Of a DNA stretch of 6,208 bases, positions 1 through 5,756 are shown piece after piece. Position 1 is the stretch's first letter; each line of letters starts with the position of its first letter. Source of the stretch: Actinomycetota bacterium (GTDB taxonomy: Bacteria; Actinomycetota; Acidimicrobiia; Acidimicrobiales; JAMCPL01); assembly GCA_023379725.1 (NCBI GenBank), contig JAMCPC010000110.1, positions 1 to 6,208 of the forward strand, given 5' to 3'. The position numbers were made by a program, and so were the translations under genes. The notes under the pieces were generated by a model, which did not search any database, was not told the origin of the DNA, and saw only the letters and a list, made by a program, of their open reading frames with translations.

Positions 1-383
1 TAGTAGCAGCAACGCCAACCCGGCCAGGATTATCCTCCCTTCCCCCCTTTACCCTTGTGCAGCTACGCCTGGGAGGAGTTGATTGGCCGAATGATCCTAT
101 GGCAGCAGCACTCATGTTCAGAACATCACTGAAGTTACCTACATGGTCGATAAGGGGGACATTGGGGCGTTGGAGGATGAGAGCTGAGATTACTATTCCC
201 GATAAAGAATCTATAGCGGTTCCCTATAAAGATCCTGATGGCTCATCGGCTACGTGTACAAACTGTGAACTTTCAGATGCAAGTATATTATTGGAGAGAA
301 GGACAAGTCTTTTTGGGTGGGAGACTTATCATCAATGGATGCTCCAAGGTACTGCCCATGCAGAGATAGGGACAAGGCCATGA
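1..383 (+). CDS. 3' end of a conserved hypothetical gene (5' part lies outside the window)
   Basis: The reading frame that ends at TGA 381-383 is open back to the left edge (codons start at base 3), so about 126 C-terminal residues are visible. A GTG at 57 could act as a start, but the bases before it are a pyrimidine-rich run without a ribosome-binding site, so I prefer a gene truncated by the window edge. The visible part is rich in short alternating strands, with PYKDPDGSSATCTN in the middle and a terminal GTAHAEIGTRP. From memory these resemble the C-terminus of a widespread actinobacterial family of unknown role, perhaps a beta-barrel protein related to tocopherol-cyclase or lipocalin-like folds; I could not verify this. 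No membrane segment is visible. Two cysteines lie close together (TCTNCE). The gene precedes the aldehyde dehydrogenase on the same strand with a 164-base gap. The reading frame is moderately certain, the function is unknown. Confidence 0.6.
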   Translation, partial: VAATPTRPGLSSLPPFTLVQLRLGGVDWPNDPMAAALMFRTSLKLPTWSIRGTLGRWRMRAEITIPDKESIAVPYKDPDGSSATCTNCELSDASILLERRTSLFGWETYHQWMLQGTAHAEIGTRP

Positions 384-547
384 TGTGGTCGATCGTGAGG
401 CGGAACAGACTGCTGGGTAATGCCAATATTAATGCAGGAGTGATGTCTTGACTGATCCGCGAACACAAGCCCGGCCGTTTAGGCAGACGAGGATGTCAAA
501 GGCATAGGTTGGAAGGATAAAATTACCATACAAAAGGTAGGTAGATA
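384..547 (+). other. Intergenic leader before the aldehyde dehydrogenase gene
   Basis: This 164-base gap holds no convincing gene and no clear terminator (no GC-rich hairpin followed by a T run). It contains TTGACTGAT at 448-456, identical to the left edge of the operator-like palindrome in front of tetR (2645-2653). A -10-like TAAAAT lies at 518-523, and AAAGG at 533-537 is the best ribosome-binding candidate, 10 bases before the ATG at 548. Confidence 0.5.
518..523 (+). promoter_or_regulatory. Possible -10 box (TAAAAT) for the aldehyde dehydrogenase gene
   Basis: TAAAAT matches five of six positions of the TATAAT consensus and is placed so that transcription would start near 530, giving a leader of roughly 18 bases with a weak Shine-Dalgarno sequence. 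I see no good TTGACA-like box 16-19 bases upstream, so this is a weak assignment. Confidence 0.25.
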
Positions 548-2101
548 ATGGGTAGCTTACTAGATACACAGACATTGGAGATATTGGCCAGGGAGGACTC
601 CTCTGAGGATACTGTTGCCTCTGCCGTCAAAATAGCGCGCAATGCTTACGAGTACTGGAAAGAGGTACCTGGCACAGAGCGCTCAAAGCTGTTGCGTGCA
701 ATTCGCTCGCAACTCCTACGAAATATGGATGAAATCGTGGATACGATGATTGAAGAGACCGGTAAGGTGGTCACTGAAGCAGTCGTAAGTGAAGTGGTGG
801 TGAGTTGTGAGGTACTTAGTTACTATGCATCGCATGCCGCTTCAATACTGAAAACTAGATCTGTATATCCAGGTCTGCTGATTAACAAGCGAGGGTACAA
901 ACGATATGAGCCACTCGGGGTCATAGGGGTAATCAGCCCTTGGAATTATCCACTGGTGCTGGCGTTGGGGCCTGTGGCAACCGCACTGGCGGCAGGAAAT
1001 GCAGTAATACTCAAGCCGTCTGAGTACACTCCCAAGACGGGGATATTGATAGGGGGCTTGGTAGCAAAAGCTGGTGCACCTGAAGGGCTGGTACAGGTGA
1101 TTACCGGGCATGGTCCTACGGGTGAGGCGTTGGTGCGTTCTGGTGTGGACAAGATAGCCTTTACTGGATCAGTCAGGAGTGGCAAAGCCGTAATGCGTGC
1201 TGCGTCGGACAGCCTTACTCCAGTCGTGCTGGAGCTGGGAGGAAAGGATCCTTTTATCGTATGCAAAGATGCCAATCTGGATAGGGCTGCACGTGCTTGT
1301 GTCTGGGGAGCCTTTACCAACTGCGGGCAGACGTGCATGGCAACCGAGCGTGTATATGTAGTAAAGGAGGTATACGATGAATTCGTCGACAAAGTCATCT
1401 CACTTACCGCCAAGTTGCATCAGGGGACTGCTCCAAGTGACGACGTAGGAGCCGTAATCCATAAGGGGCAGCTCGACATTATTGACAATCACTTGGCCGA
1501 TGCCATAGAACGCGGTGCCAAAGTGGTATGTGGTGGCGGTCATGTAGATGTGGGAGGAAGGCCATCAATGGAGCCTACCGTACTTCTTGAGGTGGATCAT
1601 TCTATGGCGGTCATGAGAGAGGAGACCTTCGGTCCGCTGTTGCCCATAATGAAGGTAGAGAATGAAGATGAAGCATTGAGATTGGCAAATGACAGTCAAT
1701 ACGGGCTGAATGCTTCAATTTTTGCAAAGGATCGCCGTGTAATTGACAAACTGGTAGCTGGACTGCGCTCCGGGAATGTATGTGTCAATGACGTAATGAT
1801 CTCATACGGTATACCGTCACTTCCTTTTGGAGGTATAGGAGATTCTGGTTTTGGTAGATCTCATGGCCCCGAAGGACTTAGAGAGATGGCTCATCTAAAG
1901 TCGGTGGCAGAGGATCGTTTTGGATTTTCCAGAGAACCCTCATGGCTACCCGTACCATCATGGCTTGCCAAAGCTGTAAAAATAGGGTTAGACTTGCTCT
2001 ACAGGCCTGGACACGACAGGACAGGTAGTGCAGCTGAGAATACCGGGAATGGTACCCAGACATGTGTGTATATAAATAGTAAGGAGGTAGAGATAGGATG
2101 A
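548..2101 (+). CDS. NAD(P)-dependent aldehyde dehydrogenase
   Basis: This 517-residue protein belongs to the aldehyde dehydrogenase superfamily, which oxidises aldehydes to carboxylic acids with NAD(P)+ in the cytoplasm. All key motifs are present: PWNYP with oxyanion-hole Asn133, cofactor-binding KPSE with Lys156, FTGS at 205-208, LELGGK with general base Glu229, NCGQTC with nucleophile Cys263, and EETFGP with Glu359 and Phe361, then the PFGGIGDSGFGR region at 426-437. The core is full length. After residue 460 a C-terminal extension contains a hydrophobic, basic stretch (about 464-486, PSWLPVPSWLAKAV...LLYR) that could lie on a membrane, followed by a polar tail. The ATG at 548 has AAAGG 10 bases upstream. 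The stop overlaps the start of a membrane protein gene (ATGA), which suggests one transcript. The substrate cannot be read from sequence; succinate-semialdehyde dehydrogenase is the usual automatic label, but a hydrophobic aldehyde would fit the tail and the acyl-CoA neighbours. Confidence 0.96.
   Translation: MGSLLDTQTLEILAREDSSEDTVASAVKIARNAYEYWKEVPGTERSKLLRAIRSQLLRNMDEIVDTMIEETGKVVTEAVVSEVVVSCEVLSYYASHAASILKTRSVYPGLLINKRGYKRYEPLGVIGVISPWNYPLVLALGPVATALAAGNAVILKPSEYTPKTGILIGGLVAKAGAPEGLVQVITGHGPTGEALVRSGVDKIAFTGSVRSGKAVMRAASDSLTPVVLELGGKDPFIVCKDANLDRAARACVWGAFTNCGQTCMATERVYVVKEVYDEFVDKVISLTAKLHQGTAPSDDVGAVIHKGQLDIIDNHLADAIERGAKVVCGGGHVDVGGRPSMEPTVLLEVDHSMAVMREETFGPLLPIMKVENEDEALRLANDSQYGLNASIFAKDRRVIDKLVAGLRSGNVCVNDVMISYGIPSLPFGGIGDSGFGRSHGPEGLREMAHLKSVAEDRFGFSREPSWLPVPSWLAKAVKIGLDLLYRPGHDRTGSAAENTGNGTQTCVYINSKEVEIG
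2081..2087 (+). promoter_or_regulatory. Strong ribosome-binding site inside the dehydrogenase gene, for the overlapping downstream gene
   Basis: AAGGAGG lies 10 bases before the ATG at 2098 and inside the last codons of the dehydrogenase gene. It is stronger than the site of the dehydrogenase itself and is the main evidence that the small downstream reading frame is translated. Confidence 0.7.
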
Positions 2102-2460
2102 GTTTTTTAGCGGATCCACCAATGCTGGTAGCTTCAGGAGTGGCAATAGATTCTGTTATATCGGATGAAGATACGGCTAAGAAATTGGAGCTGGGAGTTC
2201 TACTTGTATTTTTGGTAGTATCCATATCTCTCTATTTCAATTTGGGATGGGTTAGGAAGTTCTGGGAATTCTTCGGAGAAAAGAGCGGTCGAGATTTTAT
2301 GTTCAATTCCGGGGTACTGCCACTGAGCGACGAAAAAATGCCGTCATCGAAGCATGTTATGTCGGTGGTATTATTTGCTACCTATCCATTGTGGCTACGG
2401 CTTGGAAGAAAAATAGGTGCCAGGATGCGGACGAACAGGCTGAGTATTCGCGGGAGCTGA
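2098..2460 (+). CDS. Small membrane protein of unknown function, translationally coupled to the dehydrogenase
   Basis: I do not recognise this 120-residue protein. It starts with ATG at 2098 in an ATGA overlap with the dehydrogenase stop, behind a near-perfect AAGGAGG site, so translation is very likely coupled. Residues 30-52 (LELGVLLVFLVVSISLYFNL...) form a clear transmembrane helix. A second hydrophobic stretch at about 87-102 (VMSVVLFATYPLWLRL) may be another helix or a membrane-surface helix. Between them is a polar, aromatic loop (WVRKFWEFFGEKSGRDF). The C-terminus is strongly basic (GRKIGARMRTNR), which by the positive-inside rule suggests a cytoplasmic end. There is no signal-peptide cleavage motif or known enzyme motif. 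The overlap with the dehydrogenase suggests a role as membrane partner or anchor, which is inference only. The reading frame is well supported, the function is not. Confidence 0.7.
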   Translation: MSFLADPPMLVASGVAIDSVISDEDTAKKLELGVLLVFLVVSISLYFNLGWVRKFWEFFGEKSGRDFMFNSGVLPLSDEKMPSSKHVMSVVLFATYPLWLRLGRKIGARMRTNRLSIRGS

Positions 2461-2528
2461 TTAGCTGGAAAATCGGTGACCAGCGTGAGTCAGAGCCTGG
2501 ATGCAATATATCCGTGGTAAGGAGTTGC

Positions 2529-2545
2529 GTTGCACCATGTGCAAC
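2529..2545 (+). repeat. Short perfect hairpin (GTTGCAC-CAT-GTGCAAC)
   Basis: Two 7-base arms are perfectly complementary around a 3-base loop. It lies downstream of the membrane protein gene and is followed only by CTTTC, so it lacks the T run of an intrinsic terminator. It could end or stabilise the dehydrogenase transcript, or be an operator. Confidence 0.4.
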
Positions 2546-2645
2546 CTTTCGATCGCACTACAGGTCCTGGCACACGTTGTCGGCTGTCGCTCTGAACGAC
2601 CGCGGGACGGTAAATCATGGAAGGGAGCTTCTCTGGGTGACAGAT

Positions 2646-2663
2646 TGACTGATTGGTCAGTCA
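2646..2663 (+). promoter_or_regulatory. Palindromic operator, probably for the adjacent TetR regulator
   Basis: TGACTGA-TTGG-TCAGTCA has perfect 7-base arms. If the left TT were CC the whole 18 bases would be a perfect palindrome centred on ACCGGT, the general layout of many TetR-family operators. It ends five bases before the predicted -35 box of tetR and 41 bases before its start codon, so binding would be expected to affect the tetR promoter and the genes behind it. The site is seen directly; its recognition by this TetR protein is inferred from position. Confidence 0.7.
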
Positions 2664-2668
2664 TTAAA

Positions 2669-2697
2669 TTGAACTGCTGATACGAATCTGCTAAACT
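2669..2697 (+). promoter_or_regulatory. Promoter of tetR, giving a leaderless mRNA
   Basis: TTGAAC (2669-2674) and TAAACT (2692-2697) are separated by exactly 17 bases. Each matches four of six consensus positions. Transcription starting at the usual distance would begin at or next to A2705, the first base of the ATG. No purine-rich ribosome-binding site precedes that ATG, which agrees with a leaderless transcript, common in actinobacteria. Confidence 0.5.
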
Positions 2698-2704
2698 GGG
2701 CTAC

Positions 2705-3358
2705 ATGTCTACTGCCATAGTTCCAGCGCGTAAACGGCCCGCCAGGGTGGTAAAACGTGCAGTCAGTGAGGAAGAAAAAGAGGGACGCAGAAACGATATT
2801 CTCGCAGCGGCAAAAGAAGTATTTGCAAAGAGTGGATACCAGGCTACTACTATTGCAGATATTGCCAAAGTTGCCAAGTTGTCATACGGCTCTATTTACT
2901 GGTACTTCGACTCGAAGGAGGCGTTGTTCCATGCTCTTATGGAAAACGAAGAGCAGCAGTTGCGCGATCATGTGACCAACGCTATAACACAGGCCTCTAC
3001 AGGTCATTCCGAACTTGCACCTCTGCAGGCAGCCGTTAAGACAACCCTGGAATTCTTTGAATCAGACAGAGCTGTAGTGAAGCTGCTTTTCAGGGATTCC
3101 TATGCCCTGGGAGATCGTTTCGAGAAGCATCTTTTTTACATCTACGAAGGGTTTATAAGTGACATTGAGGTCATGGTCAAAGAAGCCCAGAAAAATGGCA
3201 AGATAATCGAGGCGCCTCCGCGCATGGTTGCATTTTGCGTTGTATCTCTGGTTGGTCAGGTAGCACACAGAAGACTCGTAACTGATGATGGGTTAGCGGC
3301 AGACGTAGTGGCCGATTTTGTGGTTTCTTTCGTATTAAATGGATTGCTCCCCCGTTAA
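2705..3358 (+). CDS. TetR/AcrR family transcriptional regulator
   Basis: This 217-residue protein has the usual TetR length and layout. The first 25 residues are an extra, strongly basic tail (RKRPARVVKR), followed by the first DNA-binding helix (DILAAAKEVFAKSGY, 31-45) and the helix-turn-helix TTIADIAKVAKLSYGSIYWYFDSKEALF (48-75), in which SYGSIYWYF is the recognition helix and the conserved aromatic turn. The rest is helical and forms the ligand-binding and dimerisation domain, containing LEFFESDRAVVKLLFRD at 115-131, a typical segment of acyl-CoA-responsive and related members. The start is supported by a promoter placed for a leaderless message. An operator-like palindrome lies just upstream, so autoregulation is likely. 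The thiolase-like and crotonase genes follow at short gaps on the same strand, which makes them the probable targets and an acyl-CoA or aromatic-CoA compound the probable ligand. The ligand is inference. Confidence 0.95.
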   Translation: MSTAIVPARKRPARVVKRAVSEEEKEGRRNDILAAAKEVFAKSGYQATTIADIAKVAKLSYGSIYWYFDSKEALFHALMENEEQQLRDHVTNAITQASTGHSELAPLQAAVKTTLEFFESDRAVVKLLFRDSYALGDRFEKHLFYIYEGFISDIEVMVKEAQKNGKIIEAPPRMVAFCVVSLVGQVAHRRLVTDDGLAADVVADFVVSFVLNGLLPR

Positions 3359-3372
3359 AGATTTATCATGAG

Positions 3373-3390
3373 AGGTTAGGTTAGGTAGAG
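3373..3390 (+). promoter_or_regulatory. Atypical ribosome-binding region with GGTTA tandem repeats
   Basis: The bases before the ATG at 3391 read AGGTTAGGTTAGGTAGAG. There is no plain AGGAGG at normal distance, only repeated GGTTA/GGTA units. The dehydrogenase has a similar AGGTAGGTAGATA in front of its ATG, so this may be an accepted weak signal in this organism. The 32-base gap after tetR suggests cotranscription. Confidence 0.4.
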
Positions 3391-4956
3391 ATGGTATTTG
3401 ACAGTGAACGGTTACCAGTCATAGTAGCTTATGCTCAGGCTACTGAGAAAGAAGAGCTGGTTGGAGCGGCGGAGCTGATGAATCGGGCTACTGCATCTGC
3501 ATTGGATGGAACCGGTCCGCTGGCCAATCGTATTGACAGGGTGTCGGTGGTGGGGATAATGTCGAAAATTTCGCCGTCACCAGCAACTGATCTGGCAGAG
3601 AGGTTTCACATATCACCGCAACACACTGAGATCACTCAGGTAGGTGGAAATTTTCCTCAATGGTTGATTAGCCGTGCGGCAGATGAGATAGCATCGGGGA
3701 ATGCCAGAGCGGTTATGATTGCCGGAGCCGAGGCGCAACATACCCAGAAGATGCGGCGAAAGTTGCGTGAACAGGGCATAGAACCTCCTCCATCTACGGT
3801 AGTTCCCGGCACAGCTGGTGCAGGTAGCACTACGACCGATCCAGGTGGCATGGCTTCTGATGATACTGATGTGTCGGCTCGTAACAGCGTTCCTGATAAC
3901 GTAGTTGGTGATCCAAGAGCCGGGGTATCCTCCAACGAGCTGGCTGCCGGGCTGATTGCTCCGGTACATATTTATCCGATGTTCGAAAGTGTACTTGCTA
4001 GTAGGGCACAAAGGACATACCAAGAGCAACGTGAATTTATTGCAGGATTTCTATCTTCCTTCAGCGAGGTTGCGGCCAAGCACCCATTCGCCTGGTTTCC
4101 TCAAGTACGTTCCCCGCAGGAGCTGTACACTATTACACCACAAAACCGTCTGATAGCAGAGCCGTATCCAAAGCTTATGTCGGCCTTTATAGATGTGAAC
4201 CAAGCTGCTTGTGTGATAGTGACATCATTGGCGGTAGCTCGTGAGTGCGGTCTAGCTGAATCAGCTATCTATTGTTGGTCGGGTGCGGACGTAAACGATG
4301 TATGGTACCCATCTTCCAGGCCCGATCCCGGAGTGTCACAGGGTATCCGAGAGGCTGGACGTGCCGCACTTGACGCTGCAAATGTTTCAATAGATGATAT
4401 ATCTTTATTTGACCTGTATTCCTGTTTCCCTTGTGCAGTAGAGTTGGCCTGTAATGCATTGGGGATTGGTCTTGATGATTCAAGAGGACTTACGGTTACC
4501 GGCGGTCTGCCGTACTTTGGGGGGCCTGGCAACAACTATACCCTCCATGCTATAGCTACTATGGCAGATAGGCTTAAAGAATCGGGTGGCGTTGGGCTTG
4601 TATCAGGTTTGGGTTGGTATGCAACCAAGCACTCGATAGGAATATACAGTGATTCGCCACCGGTGAATGGCTGGGTAAGAGGTGATGTCGCGGATGCTCA
4701 GGCTAGAATAGATGCCGGTGAGATTGCAGTCGTAGAAGGTGTCGATACGGAAGAGGTCGGTACGGTAGTTGCATCCACTATTATAGTCGATGCAGCGGGT
4801 AACCCAGAATCCGCGCCAGTGGTAGTAACTCTTGGCAGTGGCCAGCGTGTAGTTGGTACTATCTCATTGGATGAATTAGCGGGATTGAGTGGCGTAAATC
4901 TCGTTGGTAAGGAAGTAGCTGTACAGGGAACGCCGCCTGTATGCCATTTAATATAA
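3391..4956 (+). CDS. Thiolase-like protein (TLP1 type) with C-terminal add-on domain, canonical nucleophile missing
   Basis: This 521-residue protein has the thiolase fold followed by an extra C-terminal beta-rich domain (about 447-521), the arrangement of mycobacterial thiolase-like protein type 1; such genes are usually labelled acetyl-CoA acetyltransferase. Residues 83-115 (QVGGNFPQ...AADEIASGNARAVMIAGAEA) align with the nucleophile region of thiolases, but the active cysteine is replaced by glycine (about Gly86). FDLYSCFPCAVE (340-351) replaces the HDCF motif and keeps Cys345. TGGLPYFGGPGNNYTLHAIA (370-389) replaces GHP, with Gly378 for the histidine and His386 nearby. VSGLGWYATKHS (404-415) replaces the final CxG motif. 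Residues about 131-178 form a low-complexity G/S/T/D/P insert. Normal Claisen or thiolytic chemistry is therefore doubtful; acyl-CoA binding or another reaction is possible. It sits between tetR and a crotonase, pointing to acyl-CoA metabolism in the cytoplasm. Confidence 0.88.
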   Translation: MVFDSERLPVIVAYAQATEKEELVGAAELMNRATASALDGTGPLANRIDRVSVVGIMSKISPSPATDLAERFHISPQHTEITQVGGNFPQWLISRAADEIASGNARAVMIAGAEAQHTQKMRRKLREQGIEPPPSTVVPGTAGAGSTTTDPGGMASDDTDVSARNSVPDNVVGDPRAGVSSNELAAGLIAPVHIYPMFESVLASRAQRTYQEQREFIAGFLSSFSEVAAKHPFAWFPQVRSPQELYTITPQNRLIAEPYPKLMSAFIDVNQAACVIVTSLAVARECGLAESAIYCWSGADVNDVWYPSSRPDPGVSQGIREAGRAALDAANVSIDDISLFDLYSCFPCAVELACNALGIGLDDSRGLTVTGGLPYFGGPGNNYTLHAIATMADRLKESGGVGLVSGLGWYATKHSIGIYSDSPPVNGWVRGDVADAQARIDAGEIAVVEGVDTEEVGTVVASTIIVDAAGNPESAPVVVTLGSGQRVVGTISLDELAGLSGVNLVGKEVAVQGTPPVCHLI

Positions 4957-4957
4957 T
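4952..4957 (+). promoter_or_regulatory. Possible internal -10 box (TATAAT) before the crotonase gene
   Basis: A perfect TATAAT overlaps the stop codon of the thiolase-like gene. A start about seven bases downstream (near 4964) would leave an 18-base leader that includes the strong ribosome-binding site. No -35 box is visible, so this could be chance in an AT-rich junction. Confidence 0.25.
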
Positions 4958-4966
4958 ACACTTGAT

Positions 4967-4973
4967 AGGAGGT
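4967..4973 (+). promoter_or_regulatory. Ribosome-binding site that selects the GTG start of the crotonase gene
   Basis: AGGAGGT lies eight bases before GTG 4982-4984. The next in-frame ATG (5029) is in the middle of the first beta strand of the crotonase fold, so the GTG is the right start. Confidence 0.75.
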
Positions 4974-4981
4974 AACGACTG

Positions 4982-5752
4982 GTGCCGGTAGTAGAACGAG
5001 ATCGTAAGGGTCATGTAGAGATACTTATGATCAACCGACCTGAAGCAAGAAATGCCGTCAATGGCGAGGTGACAGCAGGCCTGTCGGAGGCATTCGACGA
5101 GATTGCCGACTCCGATGATGCCTGGGTGGTCATTCTTACTGGTGCAGGAGATAAGTCATTTTCAGCAGGAATGGATCTCAAGGCCTTTGCAGCCGGGGAA
5201 GGGGCTGCTATCGTGGGAGCCAAGGGAGGCTTTGCCGGTATAGTTCAGAGAGACTTTCCCAAGCCGATTATAGCAGCCGTAAATGGCTCAGCACTTGGAG
5301 GTGGCTGCGAAATAGCGTTAGCCTGTGATCTGGTCGTGGCCGCTGAGCATGCCACTTTCGGCATACCGGAAGTGAAACGTGGACTGATAGCTGGTGCGGG
5401 TGGACTCATTAGACTTCAGCGAAGAATTCCTTTGGCATTTGCTCTGGAGCTGTCGATGACTGGAGAACCTGTAACTGCGTCCAGGGCCAGAGAGCTTGGT
5501 TTGGTGAATAGGGTAGTACCGGCAGATCGTCTAATGGATGAGGCTATAGGGCTTGCAAATGCTATTGCGGAAAATGCACCACTGGCGGTACGGTGGTCAA
5601 AGAAGGTAGTCAGAGAGTCACTTTATATGACAGAAGAAGAAGGCTGGAAGCTGAACAGTGAAGCAGTAGGGGTTGTGTTCACCTCGGCAGATGCCATAGA
5701 AGGCCCCACTGCATTTGCAGAGAAGCGTAAGCCGAATTGGCAGGGGAAATAA
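4982..5752 (+). CDS. Enoyl-CoA hydratase/isomerase (crotonase family)
   Basis: This 256-residue cytoplasmic protein has the normal single-domain crotonase length. Such enzymes typically add water to trans-2-enoyl-CoA esters in beta-oxidation, with other members acting as isomerases. Visible features are NRPEARNAVN (18-27), the oxyanion-hole segment FSAGMDLKAF (60-69) and NGSALGGGCEIALACD (101-116), which carries the second oxyanion-hole glycine and Glu110. FGIPEVKRGLIAGAGG (126-141) carries Glu130. Glu110 and Glu130 match the two catalytic glutamates of rat mitochondrial enoyl-CoA hydratase (Glu144 and Glu164), so hydratase activity is plausible. The C-terminus ends FAEKRKPNWQGK, the usual FxEKRxPxW ending. 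It starts with GTG behind AGGAGGT and follows the thiolase-like gene by 25 bases, probably in the tetR operon. The acyl chain it acts on cannot be told from the sequence. Confidence 0.95.
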   Translation: MPVVERDRKGHVEILMINRPEARNAVNGEVTAGLSEAFDEIADSDDAWVVILTGAGDKSFSAGMDLKAFAAGEGAAIVGAKGGFAGIVQRDFPKPIIAAVNGSALGGGCEIALACDLVVAAEHATFGIPEVKRGLIAGAGGLIRLQRRIPLAFALELSMTGEPVTASRARELGLVNRVVPADRLMDEAIGLANAIAENAPLAVRWSKKVVRESLYMTEEEGWKLNSEAVGVVFTSADAIEGPTAFAEKRKPNWQGK

Positions 5753-5756
5753 CCAG

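Larger units (their letters stand above)
2461..2704 (+). other. Intergenic region before tetR: hairpin, operator and promoter, no convincing gene
   Basis: The first 180 bases of this 244-base gap hold no gene I can support. A 47-codon frame at 2537-2680 runs through the operator and the -35 box, which argues against it. A 7-bp hairpin lies at 2529-2545, an operator-like palindrome at 2646-2663 and promoter boxes at 2669-2697. Confidence 0.5.

Noticed and set aside
448..453. TTGACT as a -35 box for the dehydrogenase gene.
   Set aside because: The region 16-19 bases downstream is GC-rich (CCCGGCC) and offers no -10 box.
946..1413. A 155-codon minus-strand frame within the dehydrogenase gene.
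   Set aside because: It is antisense to the conserved catalytic core of the dehydrogenase, and its Ser/Thr/Pro/Ala-rich product is typical of a shadow frame.
2071..2076. TATAAA as an internal promoter before the membrane protein gene.
   Set aside because: It lies in codons of the dehydrogenase, no -35 box is visible, and translational coupling already explains expression.
2391..2648. An 85-codon frame overlapping the end of the small membrane protein gene, considered as a frameshifted continuation of it.
   Set aside because: Its translation is polar and Cys/Arg-rich with no family-like pattern, it has no good start signal, and the membrane protein already has a plausible basic C-terminus.
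2537..2680. A 47-codon frame starting with ATG 2537, preceded by AAGGAG at 2519-2524.
   Set aside because: The spacing is long, the ATG lies in the loop of a hairpin, the product has no recognisable character, and the frame runs through the operator and -35 region of tetR.
3373..3390. Resemblance of TTAGGTTAG before the thiolase-like gene to half of a DtxR/IdeR iron box.
   Set aside because: The second, complementary half is absent, and the sequence is better explained as tandem GGTTA units in the translation-initiation region.
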